Below are positions 46,286 through 56,088 of a DNA stretch of 64,000 nucleotides, in pieces. Made by a program: the position numbers and the translations under genes. Each line of letters opens with the position of its first letter. Within the stretch, counting starts at the first letter, position 1. The DNA is from Kitasatospora sp. DSM 101779 (GTDB lineage Bacteria; Actinomycetota; Actinomycetes; Streptomycetales; Streptomycetaceae), in NCBI RefSeq assembly GCF_025655475.1, contig NZ_JAHTIK010000001.1, positions 2,975,734 to 3,039,733 of the forward strand, read 5' to 3'. The notes under the pieces are model-generated. The model made no database searches and had not been told where the DNA came from. It was given only the letters and a program-made list of their open reading frames with translations.

Positions 46286-48487
46286 TCAGCCCTTCTCCAG
46301 GTACTCGGCGCGGTCCTCGTCGAGCAGGCTCTCCAGGGCGGTGCGCAGGTCGGGATGGGCCGCGAGATCCGGGTCGGCGGCGACCAGGCGGGTGGCCTCC
46401 TCGCGGGCGGTGGCGATGACCTCCTCGTCCGCCAGGACGCTGAGCACCTTGAGCGAGGACTTCACGCCCGACTGCGCCTGACCGAGCACGTCGCCCTCGC
46501 GGCGCTGCTCCAGGTCGATCCGGGAGAGCTCGAAGCCGTCCAGGGTGCCGGCCACCGCGTCCAGCCGGGCCCGGGCGGGGCTCGCCGCCGGCATGTCGGT
46601 GACCAGCAGGCAGAGCCCGGCGGCGCTGCCGCGCCCGACCCGGCCGCGCAGCTGGTGCAGCTGGGAGACGCCGAAGCGGTCGGCGTCCATGATGACCATC
46701 ACGGTGGAGTTGGGGACGTTGACGCCGACCTCGATGACGGTGGTGGCGACCAGCACGTCGACCTGGCCGGCCGCGAAGCGTTTCATGACGTCGTCCTTGG
46801 CCTCCGGCGCGAGCCGGCCGTGCAGGATTTCGATCCGCAGGCCGGCGAGCGGCCCCTTCACGAGCATCTCGGCCGTCTCGACCACGGACAGCGGCGGCCG
46901 CCGGTCGTCGCTCTCCGCGCCGACGTCCTCCAGGTCCTCCTCGGAGGACCTCCGCTTCTTCCGGGGCTCCTCGGGCTCGTCGCCGATCCGCGGGCAGACC
47001 ACGTACGCCTGGTGGCCCTTGCCGACCTCCTCGCGTACCCGCTCCCAGGTGCGGGCGAGGAAGTTGGGCTTCTCGGCGGCCGGCACCACGTGGCTGGAGA
47101 TCGGCGAGCGGCCGGCCGGCAGCTGGTCGAGGACGGAGGTCTCCAGGTCGCCGAAGACGGTCATGGCGACGGTGCGCGGGATCGGCGTCGCCGTCATCAC
47201 CAGCAGGTGCGCCGGCCGCTCTCCCTTGGCGCGCAGCGCGTCGCGCTGCTCGACGCCGAACCGGTGCTGCTCGTCGACGACGACCAGGCCGAGATCCTGG
47301 AACTGCACCTTGTCCTCGATCAGGGCGTGCGTGCCGACGGTGATCCCGGCGTCGCCGCAGGCCATGTCGAGCATCGCCTGGCGGCGGGCGGGCACGCCCA
47401 TGGAACCGGTGAGCAGCACCACCTTGGTGCCGAGTTCGGAGCCGCCGAGCATGCCGCCCTCGGCGAGGTCGCCCATCATCTCCACGATCGAGCGGTGGTG
47501 CTGCTGGGCGAGCACCTCGGTGGGGGCGAGCATCACGGCCTGGCCGCCCGCGTCGACGACGCCGAGCATGGCGCGCAGCGCGACGAGGGTCTTGCCGGAG
47601 CCGACCTCGCCCTGCAGCAGCCGGTGCATCGGGTGCTCGCTCGCGAGGTCGTCGAAGATCTCGGCGCACACCTTCTGCTGACCGTCCGTCAGCCGGAAGG
47701 GCAGCCGCTCGTCGAAGGCGTCGAGCAGGCCGGCGGGGCGGCGGTGCCGGGCGGTGGCGGGCAGCGCCGAGTCGGCGGCGCGGCGGCGGGCGAGGGCGAC
47801 CTGCAGGACGAAGGCCTCGTCCCAGCGCAGCCGGTCCTGGGCGCGTTCGCGGTCGGCCTGGGTGCGCGGCCGGTGGATGAGTTCGAGGGCCTCGGGCAGC
47901 GGGATCAGGCCGTGGGCGGTGCGCAGCTCGGCGGGCAGCGGTTCGCCGACGTCCTCGAGGTGCTTGTCCAGGGCGACCTCGACGCACTTGACCAGCTTCC
48001 AGCTGGGCATCTGGGCGCTGGCCGGGTAGACCGGGATGAGCCGGCCGGCGAAGGCGCTGGCGGCGCCGCTGTCGGCGTCCTCGTCGAGCAGCTGGTAGTC
48101 GGGCGAGGCGAGCTGCCGGGTGCGGTTGAAGAGGCCGACCTTGCCGGCGAACAGGCCCTGCGCACCGGGGCGGAGCTCCTTCTGCCGCCAGCCCTGGTTG
48201 AAGAAGACGAGGGTGAGCCGGCTGCGGCCGTCGGTGACGATCACCTCCAGCCGGTCGCCCTTGCGGCCGCGGAACGGGATGAGGGTGACCTTCTCGATCC
48301 GGGCGAGGACGGTGGCGTGCTCGTCCACCTCCAGCTCGTCGAGGCTGGTGAGCTGGCCGCGCTCGACGTACCGCCGCGGGTAGTGGTGCAGCAGGTCGCC
48401 GACCGTGCGCAGCTTGAGGGAGTCGGCGAGGACCTTGGCGGTGCGGTCGCCGACCAGCTTGGTCAGTGGTTCATCGAGAGCGCCCAT
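46286..48487 (-). CDS. recG: ATP-dependent DNA helicase RecG
   Basis: The 733-residue helicase remodels stalled forks and Holliday junctions. It has the wedge/OB domain at the N-terminus, Walker A GEVGSGKT, the DEQH box VVDEQHRFGVEQRD, TATPIPRTVAM, and the helicase C domain ending LHQLRGRVGRGS. GTG 48490 and ATG 48487 are adjacent; ATG is used. It follows the fakA-like gene after 48 bp. Confidence 0.96.
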   Translation of the reverse strand: MGALDEPLTKLVGDRTAKVLADSLKLRTVGDLLHHYPRRYVERGQLTSLDELEVDEHATVLARIEKVTLIPFRGRKGDRLEVIVTDGRSRLTLVFFNQGWRQKELRPGAQGLFAGKVGLFNRTRQLASPDYQLLDEDADSGAASAFAGRLIPVYPASAQMPSWKLVKCVEVALDKHLEDVGEPLPAELRTAHGLIPLPEALELIHRPRTQADRERAQDRLRWDEAFVLQVALARRRAADSALPATARHRRPAGLLDAFDERLPFRLTDGQQKVCAEIFDDLASEHPMHRLLQGEVGSGKTLVALRAMLGVVDAGGQAVMLAPTEVLAQQHHRSIVEMMGDLAEGGMLGGSELGTKVVLLTGSMGVPARRQAMLDMACGDAGITVGTHALIEDKVQFQDLGLVVVDEQHRFGVEQRDALRAKGERPAHLLVMTATPIPRTVAMTVFGDLETSVLDQLPAGRSPISSHVVPAAEKPNFLARTWERVREEVGKGHQAYVVCPRIGDEPEEPRKKRRSSEEDLEDVGAESDDRRPPLSVVETAEMLVKGPLAGLRIEILHGRLAPEAKDDVMKRFAAGQVDVLVATTVIEVGVNVPNSTVMVIMDADRFGVSQLHQLRGRVGRGSAAGLCLLVTDMPAASPARARLDAVAGTLDGFELSRIDLEQRREGDVLGQAQSGVKSSLKVLSVLADEEVIATAREEATRLVAADPDLAAHPDLRTALESLLDEDRAEYLEKG

Positions 48488-48535
48488 CACGCCCTATTGG
48501 ACACCACGGCGACGACAGTGCGGGCCCACCCGGAC

Positions 48536-50173
48536 TCACTCCACGCCGATGAGCAGCAGCTCGGACTCCTGGCCGCCGTGGTAGACGACGGTGTCGACCT
48601 CGGGGCGCTGCCGCCGGGCGTGGGCGACGAGGTCCTCGGCGAGGTGCTCGGGGGCGTCGGCGCCGAGCACGAGGGTGACGAGTTCACCGCCGGCGGCGAG
48701 CATCCGGTCGAGCAGGGTGCCGGCGGTCTCGGCGGTGTCGGTGCCGATGACGGCGACGTCGCCGTCGATCAGGCCTAGCACGTCGCCGGCCTGGCAGACG
48801 CCGGCCATCGTCCAGGACTCGCCCTCGGCGACGGCGAGTTCGGCGTGCCGGGTGGCGCCGGCCGCGGAGGTCATGGCGACCACGTCCTCGTCGAAGCGGC
48901 GGCCGGCGTCGTGGACGGCGAGCGCGGCGAGTCCCTGGACCGGGGAGCGGGTGGGCAGCACGGCGATCCGCAGGCCCTCCTCGCGGAGCTGGTCGGCGGC
49001 GGCCCCGGCGGCGGCGCGCAGTTCGGGGTCGTTGAGCAGCACGATCACCTCGCGGGCGGCGCAGCGGCGGACGGCGTCGGCGAGCTCGGCGCTGACCGGC
49101 GGGCGGTCCGGGTCGGCGTGCAGCACGGCCGAGCCGGCCTGCTCGCAGAGCTCGGCGAGGCCGTGGCCGCTGACCACGCTGAGTACGGCCCGGGCGGGGG
49201 CGGAGGGCTCGGAGCCGCTTCCGGTGGCGCCGGCACGGGCCGCCGCCTCGGCGAAGTGGGTGATCCGGATCCGGTAGGGCCGGCCCGCCTCCACGCCGGC
49301 CTCGACGGCGGCGCCGGCGTCGTCGACGTGCACGTGGACGTTCCACAGGCCGTCGCCGCCGCCGACCACCAGGGAGTCGCCGAGGGCGGCGAGGCGGGTG
49401 CGCAGGGCGGGCATCGCGTCCTCCTCGGCCTCCAGCAGGTAGATGACCTCGAAGGCGGGGTGGCCGGGCAGCCGCGCGTGGCCCTCGCAGCTGTCGTGGT
49501 GGGCGGGGAGCGGCCGGACGGTCTCGTGCCGCAGCGCCATCGGTCCCATCGGGGTGTGGCCGAGGACGGTGTCGGCGAGCGCGCCGAGGACGGCGACCAG
49601 TCCGCGCCCGCCGGCGTCGACCACGCCGGCCTCGGCGAGGACGTCGAGCTGCTCCGGGGTGTGCTGGAGGGCGGTACGGGCGGCGGCGCAGGCGGTGCGG
49701 GCGGTGTCGGCGAGGCTGCCGTCCTCGGCCGCGGCGGCGCGGGCGGCCTCGGCGGCGACGGTGAGCAGGGTGCCCTCGACCGGGTCGGCGACGGCCCGGT
49801 AGGCGGCCTCGGCGGCGCGCGGCAGGGCGCGGCGCAGGGCGGGGGCGTCGCCGCCGTCGGCCAGGCCCTCGGCGAGGCCGCGCAGCCACTGGGCGAGGAT
49901 CACGCCGGAGTTGCCGCGGGCGCCGATGAGCGCGCCGCGGGCCATCGCCGCGGTGATCGGTCCGAGGCCGTCGCCGTCGGAGGCCGGGTCGCCGGCGGCC
50001 TCCTCGGCGGCCTCGGCGGCTGCCTCGACGGTCAGGTAGAGGTTGGTGCCGGTGTCGCCGTCCGGGACGGGGTAGACGTTGAGCGCGTCGATCTCCTCCC
50101 GGGCCTGACCGAGGGCGGTCAGCGCCAGGCGGCACCAGGTGCGGACGGCCGTGGCGTCGAGCGTGTCCAGCAC
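48536..50173 (-). CDS. DAK2/FakA-like kinase-domain protein
   Basis: The 545-residue protein has a DhaL (DAK2) domain at the N-terminus: NVYPVPDGDTGTNLYLTV with magnesium-binding aspartates and GARGNSGVILAQWLRG. The middle and C-terminal domains match FakA/YloV proteins, which phosphorylate fatty acids held by FakB (DegV-type). No DegV gene is in the window. GTG 50173 has GGAGGAG upstream. It is divergent from rpmB and precedes recG. Confidence 0.88.
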   Translation of the reverse strand: MLDTLDATAVRTWCRLALTALGQAREEIDALNVYPVPDGDTGTNLYLTVEAAAEAAEEAAGDPASDGDGLGPITAAMARGALIGARGNSGVILAQWLRGLAEGLADGGDAPALRRALPRAAEAAYRAVADPVEGTLLTVAAEAARAAAAEDGSLADTARTACAAARTALQHTPEQLDVLAEAGVVDAGGRGLVAVLGALADTVLGHTPMGPMALRHETVRPLPAHHDSCEGHARLPGHPAFEVIYLLEAEEDAMPALRTRLAALGDSLVVGGGDGLWNVHVHVDDAGAAVEAGVEAGRPYRIRITHFAEAAARAGATGSGSEPSAPARAVLSVVSGHGLAELCEQAGSAVLHADPDRPPVSAELADAVRRCAAREVIVLLNDPELRAAAGAAADQLREEGLRIAVLPTRSPVQGLAALAVHDAGRRFDEDVVAMTSAAGATRHAELAVAEGESWTMAGVCQAGDVLGLIDGDVAVIGTDTAETAGTLLDRMLAAGGELVTLVLGADAPEHLAEDLVAHARRQRPEVDTVVYHGGQESELLLIGVE

Positions 50174-50499
50174 CAGGTCTCCTCCGGGTGAACGCCACGG
50201 GAACGCCCGCCGGCGCGCGGGCTGACCGGAGGCGGTGGCTGTGGGGCGATGCTGGCAGGTTATCGGGGCCGGGCGGGGGCGTCGCGGCCGGGAGCGTCCG
50301 GGGCCCGCGCGGCGCCCGGGCACGATCACCGGCCCCGACATGGTAGTTTCGTAGCTCGGGAGCAGCCGTTGTATGCTCTCCCGGTTGCCTGGAACAACCC
50401 GGGCTCACCCCTTGATCCGATTCGCTCCACGTGCGTGGTGCCGGTGGGTTCAGCCGGGGTTTTCGAACGTACCTGATCTGAAGTCTTGGAGTGACTCCT
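50174..50499. other. Divergent spacer between fakA-like gene and rpmB
   Basis: The 326 bp contain the promoters of both genes. For rpmB a -10 TATGCT at about 50373-50378 with TTCGTA 18 bp before is plausible. The rest is leader; no protein is recognised. Confidence 0.5.
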
Positions 50500-50685
50500 G
50501 TGGCTGCCAACTGCGACGTCTGCGGCAAGGGGCCGGGCTTCGGCAACAGCATCTCCCACTCTCACCGCCGTACCCCCCGTCGTTGGAACCCCAACATCCA
50601 GACGGTGCGCGCTGTGATTGGGCGGACGCCGAAGCGGCTCAACGTCTGCACCTCGTGCATCAAGGCCGGTAAGGTCTCGCGCTGA
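50500..50685 (+). CDS. rpmB: 50S ribosomal protein L28
   Basis: The 61-residue protein reads [18 protein letters not shown] then [18 protein letters not shown] and [17 protein letters not shown]. The two C-x2-C pairs show the zinc-binding form. GGAG lies nine bases before GTG 50500. A terminator follows at 50716. Confidence 0.97.
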   Translation: MAANCDVCGKGPGFGNSISHSHRRTPRRWNPNIQTVRAVIGRTPKRLNVCTSCIKAGKVSR

Positions 50686-50715
50686 CGCGCAGACCGGTAA
50701 GCCGGTCCTCCGGAC

Positions 50716-50756
50716 AGCCGATCCACCCTCGGGTGGGTCGGCTTTCCTGCTTTTCC
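50716..50756 (+). terminator. rpmB intrinsic terminator
   Basis: Stem 50716-50728 with 50731-50743 (one G-T pair), followed by TTCCTGCTTTT, so it has a real T-rich tail, unusual for this genome. Confidence 0.85.
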
Positions 50757-50838
50757 CGTCCGGCCGGCCCGATCGGCCCGGCCGGTCGCGCGGCGCGGTC
50801 CGCGGGAGCCGTCGCCGGCCCCCGCGGGGATGTGGCGG

Positions 50839-51672
50839 TCAGCCGCGGATGCGCCACGCGTGGTCGACCGGGCCGATCCCGGCACCCAGGGCGAAGCCGG
50901 CCGCGATCGCGCCGGTGACGTACTCCTTGGCGGCGCCGACGGCCTCCGGCACGGCGCTGCCCTTGGCGAGCTCGGCGGCGACCGCGCTGGCCAGGGTGCA
51001 GCCGGTGCCGTGGGTGTGCCGGTTGTCGTAGCGCGCCGCCCGGTACCAGTGACGCTCCCCGTCGGCGCCGGCCAGCAGGTCGACGGCCTCGCCGGCCAGG
51101 TGGCCGCCCTTGACCAGCGCCCAGCGCGGCCCGAGGGCGAGCACGGCCTCGGCGGCGGCCGGCAGGTCCTTCTCGTCCTCGACGACCACGCCGGTGAGCT
51201 GCGCCACCTCGTGCAGGTTGGGGGTGGCGACCGTCGCGACCGGCAGCAGCCGCTCGCGGACGGTGGCGACCGCCTCGGCGGCGAGCAGCGCGTCCCCGTG
51301 CTTGGACACCCCGACCGGGTCGACCACGACCGGCGCGCCGATGCCGGTCAGCAGCTCGGAGACGGTCTCGACCAGCTCGACCGAGGCCAGCATGCCCGTC
51401 TTCACCGCCTGCACGCCGATGTCGTCGACCACGCTGCGGAACTGCGCCCGGACGGCCTCCGCGGGCAGCTCCCAGTAGCCCTGGACGCCCAGCGAGTTCT
51501 GCGCGGTGACGGCGGTGATCACGCTCATCCCGTGCACGCCGAGCGCGAGCATCGCCTTGAGGTCGGCCTGGATGCCGGCACCCCCGCCGCTGTCCGATCC
51601 GGCCACCGTGAGCACACGGGGCGGAGCGGCGGAGCCGGCGGCGGACACGGAGGACGGTTCAGTCGAAGCCAT
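50839..51672 (-). CDS. thiD: Hydroxymethylpyrimidine/phosphomethylpyrimidine kinase
   Basis: The 277-residue ribokinase-fold enzyme makes HMP-PP for thiamine. Motifs: [45 protein letters not shown] and the C-terminal [19 protein letters not shown] 51672 has TAGGTT 7 nt upstream, hinting at a leaderless start, though it also lies 24 bp after pfkA. Confidence 0.95.
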   Translation of the reverse strand: MASTEPSSVSAAGSAAPPRVLTVAGSDSGGGAGIQADLKAMLALGVHGMSVITAVTAQNSLGVQGYWELPAEAVRAQFRSVVDDIGVQAVKTGMLASVELVETVSELLTGIGAPVVVDPVGVSKHGDALLAAEAVATVRERLLPVATVATPNLHEVAQLTGVVVEDEKDLPAAAEAVLALGPRWALVKGGHLAGEAVDLLAGADGERHWYRAARYDNRHTHGTGCTLASAVAAELAKGSAVPEAVGAAKEYVTGAIAAGFALGAGIGPVDHAWRIRG

Positions 51673-51696
51673 GCCCGACAACCTACCGGGGAGGCC

Positions 51697-52722
51697 TCAG
51701 AGCACCGCTTCCGACTCCAGCCACCGGTACTCGGGGACCGTCTTGAGTTCGCGTACGCCGTCGGCGATCGGCAGCAGCTCGATCTCGGTGCCGCGCAGGG
51801 CCGTGAAGTGCCCGAAGGCGCCCTTGTGGACGGCCTCGACGGCGTGCCAGCCGAAGCGGGTGGCGAGTGCCCGGTCGCGGGCGGTCGGGCAGCCGCCGCG
51901 CTGGGTGTGGCCGAGGATCACCGGCCGGGCCTCGGTGCCGAGGATCTCCTCCAGCTCGCGGGCCAGCTTGTTGCCGATGCCGCCGAAGGTCTGGTGGCCG
52001 TACTGGTCGAGGCCGCCGTGGTCGAAGCGCAGGGTGCCGGGCATCGGCCGGGCGCCCTCGGCGACGGCGATGATGGCGAACTTCTTGCCGCGCCGGAAGC
52101 GCTCCTCGACCATCCGCGCCACGGCCTCGATGTCGAACGGCTTCTCCGGGATCAGGATGCCGTGGGCGCCGCCGGCCATGCCCGCCGTGAGGGTGATCCA
52201 GCCGGTGTGCCGTCCCATCAGCTCCACCACCATCACCCGTTGGTGCGACTCGGCGGTGGTCTTCAGCCGGTCGATCGCCTCGGTGGCGACGTGCACGGCG
52301 GTGTCGAAGCCGAAGGTGACGTCGGTGGCGTCGATGTCGTTGTCGATGGTCTTGGGCACCCCGACCACCGGCAGCCCGGCGTCGCTGAACATCCCGGCGG
52401 CGGTCAGCGTGCCCTCGCCGCCGATGGTGATCAGGGCCTCGATGCCGAGGCCGGCGGCGAGGGAGCGGGACTCCCGGACGGCCTGCTCGATGCGGTCCCG
52501 CCGTACCCGGGCGGAGCCGAGTACGGTGCCGCCGAGGGTGAGCAGACCGGTGACGTCGTCGTGCGAGACCGTGCGGGCCCGCCCCTCGATCAGGCCGAGG
52601 AAGCCGTCCTCGATGCCGATGATCTCGTCCCCGTGCACGTCGGTGCCGCGGTGGACGATCGAGCGGATGACCGCGTTGAGGCCGGGGCAGTCGCCGCCGC
52701 TGGTGAGGACGCCGATACGCAT
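51697..52722 (-). CDS. pfkA: 6-phosphofructokinase
   Basis: The 341-residue enzyme has [19 protein letters not shown], the IGGEGT stretch and PKTIDNDID, then [10 protein letters not shown]. Glycine in GGEGT (not aspartate) at the position that separates ATP- from PPi-dependent forms suggests ATP use. GGGAGACC precedes ATG 52722. It is followed by thiD. Confidence 0.95.
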   Translation of the reverse strand: MRIGVLTSGGDCPGLNAVIRSIVHRGTDVHGDEIIGIEDGFLGLIEGRARTVSHDDVTGLLTLGGTVLGSARVRRDRIEQAVRESRSLAAGLGIEALITIGGEGTLTAAGMFSDAGLPVVGVPKTIDNDIDATDVTFGFDTAVHVATEAIDRLKTTAESHQRVMVVELMGRHTGWITLTAGMAGGAHGILIPEKPFDIEAVARMVEERFRRGKKFAIIAVAEGARPMPGTLRFDHGGLDQYGHQTFGGIGNKLARELEEILGTEARPVILGHTQRGGCPTARDRALATRFGWHAVEAVHKGAFGHFTALRGTEIELLPIADGVRELKTVPEYRWLESEAVL

Positions 52723-52893
52723 GGTGGCCTGGTCTCCCTGGGGCGGGGCGGCCCCGAGTCGTCAACGGTCCGGGCCGGTCGGCACCGGGCGGCCGGGCCG
52801 GACGGGTCGGCCGCCCCGGCACCACGGCAAGACTACGCGCTGCCACCGTCCCGGCGGCCCCACCGCGCCCGGCCCCGGCTCACCCGTTCGGGG

Positions 52894-53862
52894 TCACTCG
52901 GCGGCGAAGTGGTCCCAGCCGCCGACCCGTTCCCACGGCGCCCCGTCGACGGTGACCCGGCCGCCGCGGCCGGGCCGGGCGGTGCGCACGACCTCGCCGA
53001 CCACCCGCCACCGGGCGGGCAGCTGCACGCTCTTGGGGAAGGTCGCCACGATGGCGTGGTCCTCGCCGCCGGACAGCACCCACAGCAGCGGGTCCACGCC
53101 GACCGCCTGCCCGATGTCGGCCATCTGCGCGGGGACGTCGAAGTCGGCGGCGCGCAGGTCGATGTCCACCCCGCTGGCCGCGGCGACGTGGCCGAGGTCG
53201 GCCACCAGGCCGTCGCTGACGTCGACCATCGACGTGGCGCCGAGGTCCGCGGCGGCCGGGCCGGCGTGGTACGGCGGCTCGGGGCGGCGGTGCGCCTCGA
53301 CGAAGGCCCGCGGCGAGCGGAAGCCCCGCTGGAGGACCGTCAGCCCGGCCGCCGACCAGCCCAGCCAGCCGGTGACGGCGACCACGTCGCCCACCTGGGC
53401 GCCGGAGCGCAGCACCGGGCGGCGGCCCTGCAGGTCGCCGAGGGCGGTGATGGCGAGGGTGACGGCGTCGCCGCGCACCACGTCGCCGCCGACGACGGCG
53501 GCCCCGGCCACCTTGCACTCGTCGCGCAGCCCGTCCATCAGCTCGGTGGCCCAGGTCGCGGGCAGGTCGGCCGGGGCGACGAAGCCGAGCAGGATCGCCG
53601 TCGGCACGGCGCCCATCGCGGCCACGTCCGCGAGGTTCTGCGCCGCGGACTTGCGGCCCACGTCGTAGGCGGTGGACCAGTCCCGGCGGAAGTGCCGGCC
53701 CTCGATCAGCACGTCGGTGGTGGCCACCACCCGGCCGTCCGGGGCCTTCACCACGGCCGCGTCGTCGCCGGGGCCGAGGTCGACGGCCGGTGTCGGCGTG
53801 AGCCGGGCGGTGAGCTCCCTGATGAGTCCGAACTCGCCGAGTTCGCCCACGGTCCCCTGCAT
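52894..53862 (-). CDS. thiL: Thiamine-monophosphate kinase
   Basis: The 322-residue kinase makes thiamine diphosphate. It has [16 protein letters not shown], the GPGDDAAVV metal site, [30 protein letters not shown] and [23 protein letters not shown] precedes ATG 53862. It heads thiL-pfkA-thiD. Confidence 0.95.
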   Translation of the reverse strand: MQGTVGELGEFGLIRELTARLTPTPAVDLGPGDDAAVVKAPDGRVVATTDVLIEGRHFRRDWSTAYDVGRKSAAQNLADVAAMGAVPTAILLGFVAPADLPATWATELMDGLRDECKVAGAAVVGGDVVRGDAVTLAITALGDLQGRRPVLRSGAQVGDVVAVTGWLGWSAAGLTVLQRGFRSPRAFVEAHRRPEPPYHAGPAAADLGATSMVDVSDGLVADLGHVAAASGVDIDLRAADFDVPAQMADIGQAVGVDPLLWVLSGGEDHAIVATFPKSVQLPARWRVVGEVVRTARPGRGGRVTVDGAPWERVGGWDHFAAE

Positions 53863-54022
53863 CTGCCGTCCTCTCAACTCAACCGGCGCGGTGGTCGCGC
53901 GCCCCCGCGCGCAGCGTACGCCCTCGAGCCCTGCAGAAAGTCTCCCCTCCCCGGGGAGGGGCGCGGTAGCGTGGTGATCAGACTGACGGCCAGCCCACCC
54001 CCCAGCCGCCTGGAGGTCCCCC

Positions 54023-54256
54023 GTGGTACAGGCGTACATCCTGATCCAGACCGAAGTGGGCAAGGCCACCGCGGTCGCCGAGTCCATCGGCAAGATCCAA
54101 GGCGTCGTCCAGGCCGAGGACGTCACCGGCCCGTACGACGTGATCGTGCGCGCCGAGGCCGAATCCATCGACGACCTCGGCCGCCTGGTGGTCGCCCAGG
54201 TGCAGCAGATCGAGGGCATCACGCGCACGCTGACCTGTCCGGTGGTGCGCCTGTAG
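54023..54256 (+). CDS. Stand-alone Lrp/AsnC ligand-binding (RAM) domain protein
   Basis: The 77-residue protein (MVQAYILIQTEVGKA ... GPYDVIVRAEAESIDDLGRLVV) is only the effector domain of Lrp regulators with no DNA-binding part. Such proteins form dimers or oligomers and may bind amino acids. GGAGG precedes GTG 54023. It is divergent from thiL. Confidence 0.93.
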   Translation: MVQAYILIQTEVGKATAVAESIGKIQGVVQAEDVTGPYDVIVRAEAESIDDLGRLVVAQVQQIEGITRTLTCPVVRL

Positions 54257-54275
54257 GCGCGGATACCATCGGCGG

Positions 54276-54779
54276 GTGGCATCCTCCCGTCCGTTCGCGT
54301 CGCTCCCCGCCCCCGTCCGCTGGCTCGCCCCGCCCGCGGCGCTGCTGGGCTGCGTGCTGCTGCTCGTCGGCAACGGCGGCGGCGAGGAGGTCGCACCGCC
54401 GGTGCCGTCGGCCGCCGTCGCGCAGTACTGCGCGGCGCTCGACCGGGCGCTGCCGGGGTCCGTCCAGGGCCACGCCCGCCGCGATCCGTCGCCCGCCTCG
54501 CCGTACACCGCCGCCTGGGCGAGCTCGCCGCGGACGGTGCTGCGCTGCGGCATCGACCGCCCCGGGTACCTGGACGACGAGCCGCTGAAGAACTCCCCCG
54601 AGGTCAACGGGGTGCAGTGGGGCTTCTCCAAGGACGGCAACGGCGGGTACCGCTTCGTCACCACGCTGCGCAAGGCGTACGTCGAGGTGCTGGTGCCCGA
54701 GGGCGCGTACCCGAACTACGCCGACCCGATCCCGGCGATCTCCGACGCCGTGAAGACGGCGGTCCCCGAGGGCCTCTGA
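54276..54779 (+). CDS. DUF3515 family membrane-anchored protein
   Basis: The 167-residue protein has an N-terminal membrane segment or signal (APPAALLGCVLLLVGNGG) and then a small domain with AVAQYCAALDRALPGSV and CGIDRPGY. It matches DUF3515 of actinobacteria, function unknown. TACCAT lies 6 nt before GTG 54276, so the transcript is probably leaderless. Confidence 0.88.
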   Translation: MASSRPFASLPAPVRWLAPPAALLGCVLLLVGNGGGEEVAPPVPSAAVAQYCAALDRALPGSVQGHARRDPSPASPYTAAWASSPRTVLRCGIDRPGYLDDEPLKNSPEVNGVQWGFSKDGNGGYRFVTTLRKAYVEVLVPEGAYPNYADPIPAISDAVKTAVPEGL

Positions 54780-54800
54780 GAACGGCATTAAAGGGGCCAG

Positions 54801-54885
54801 GGAGGGCAGCACCACGGGGCGCGTGGGGGGCACCTCCCCGCCCGAAGGCTGGGGGGTGCCCCCCACACGCCCCTGAGTGGTCGCC
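54801..54885. repeat. Dispersed hairpin repeat, second copy
   Basis: 54801-54858 matches the element at 40235-40291 (GCAGCACC, GGGGCGCGTGGGG, CGAAGGCTGGGGGG). Here GGGGCGCGTGGGGGGCACC pairs with GGTGCCCCCCACACGCCCC to form a long hairpin between the DUF3515 stop and the ddl stop, where it can terminate both. Confidence 0.75.
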
Positions 54886-54903
54886 CCGGGGCCGCCCCGG
54901 CGG

Positions 54904-56049
54904 CTACCGCAGGCCGGTGGAGCGGCGCAGCGCCGCCTGCAGCAGACGGTCGATCAGCTCCGGGTAGGGCATCCCGGTGGCCTCCCACATCTTCGGGTAG
55001 GCGGAGATCGGGGTGAAGCCGGGCATGGTGTTGATCTCGTTGACCATCCACCGGCCGTCGTTCAGCAGGAAGAAGTCGACCCGGGCGAGGCCCTCGCAGC
55101 CGAGCGCCTCGAAGGCGGCCACGGCCTGGCGGCGGATCTCGGCGGTCTCCTCGGCGGTGAGCCTCGCCGGGATCTCGACCTCGGAGGAGTCGATGTACTT
55201 GGCCTCGAAGTCGTAGAACTCGAAGTCGCCGCCGACCAGGACCTCGGCGGGCAGGCTGGCGCGCGGGCCGTCCTCGAACTCCAGGACGGCGCACTCGATC
55301 TCGCGGCCCTCGACGCCCTTCTCCACGATGACCTTGGGATCGTGGCTGCGGGCCTCCTCGATCGCCGCGTCCAGGTCGGCGAGGTCCTTGACCTTGCTGA
55401 TGCCCATGGACGAGCCGGCCCGGCAGGGCTTCACGAACAGCGGCAGACCGAGCGCGGCGATCCGCTCGCGGGCGGCGGCCCGGCCCTCCTCGGTCTCCCA
55501 CTCGCGCGGGCGGACGACCGTCCAGTCGCCGACGCCGATGCCGTGCGAGGCGAGGATCCGCTTGGTGAACTCCTTGTCCATGCCGGCCGCGCTGGCGAGC
55601 ACGCCGGAGCCGACGTACGGCACCCCGGAGAGCTCCAGCATGCCCTGCAGCGTGCCGTCCTCGCCCCAGGGGCCGTGCAGCAGCGGCAGGACGACGTCGA
55701 CCTCGCCGAGCACCTTGGGGGTGCTGCCGGGCTCGCTCAGGACGACCTCGCGGTTGCCCGGGGCGGCCGGCAGGGAGACCTGGCCCTCGGCGGACTCGGC
55801 GACCTGGTCCACGTCGGGCAGCTTGCCGTCGGTGATGGCCATCCGGGACGGCTCGTCGCCGACGAGCGCCCAGCGGCCCTCGTGGGTGATGCCGATGGGC
55901 AGCACCTCGTACTTGCTCCGGTCGATCGCGCGCAGCACGCTCGCGGCCGTGACGACCGAGATGCCGTGCTCGGAGCTGCGGCCACCGAAGACGATCGCGA
56001 CCCGGGGCTTGCCGCCGGGCTGGTTCGGGGAGGTCTGTTCGATGCTCAT
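54904..56049 (-). CDS. ddl: D-alanine--D-alanine ligase
   Basis: The 381-residue ATP-grasp enzyme makes D-Ala-D-Ala for peptidoglycan. It has VAIVFGGRSSEHGISV, LHGPWGEDGTLQGMLE, FVKPCRAGSSMGISKV, FYDFEAKYIDSSEVEIP (a loop usual in D-Ala ligases) and WMVNEINTMPGFT. The start MSIEQTSPNQPGG has no strong ribosome site. It is the last of plsC-gpsA-ddl. Confidence 0.95.
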   Translation of the reverse strand: MSIEQTSPNQPGGKPRVAIVFGGRSSEHGISVVTAASVLRAIDRSKYEVLPIGITHEGRWALVGDEPSRMAITDGKLPDVDQVAESAEGQVSLPAAPGNREVVLSEPGSTPKVLGEVDVVLPLLHGPWGEDGTLQGMLELSGVPYVGSGVLASAAGMDKEFTKRILASHGIGVGDWTVVRPREWETEEGRAAARERIAALGLPLFVKPCRAGSSMGISKVKDLADLDAAIEEARSHDPKVIVEKGVEGREIECAVLEFEDGPRASLPAEVLVGGDFEFYDFEAKYIDSSEVEIPARLTAEETAEIRRQAVAAFEALGCEGLARVDFFLLNDGRWMVNEINTMPGFTPISAYPKMWEATGMPYPELIDRLLQAALRRSTGLR

Positions 56050-56088
56050 ATCGGACGTGAGACTACCGTGCGAAACCCGCGGTTCCGG

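Noticed and set aside
50839-53862. TPP riboswitch upstream of thiL or thiD
   Set aside because: I see no THI-box-like sequence (such as CTGAGA) in the leaders.
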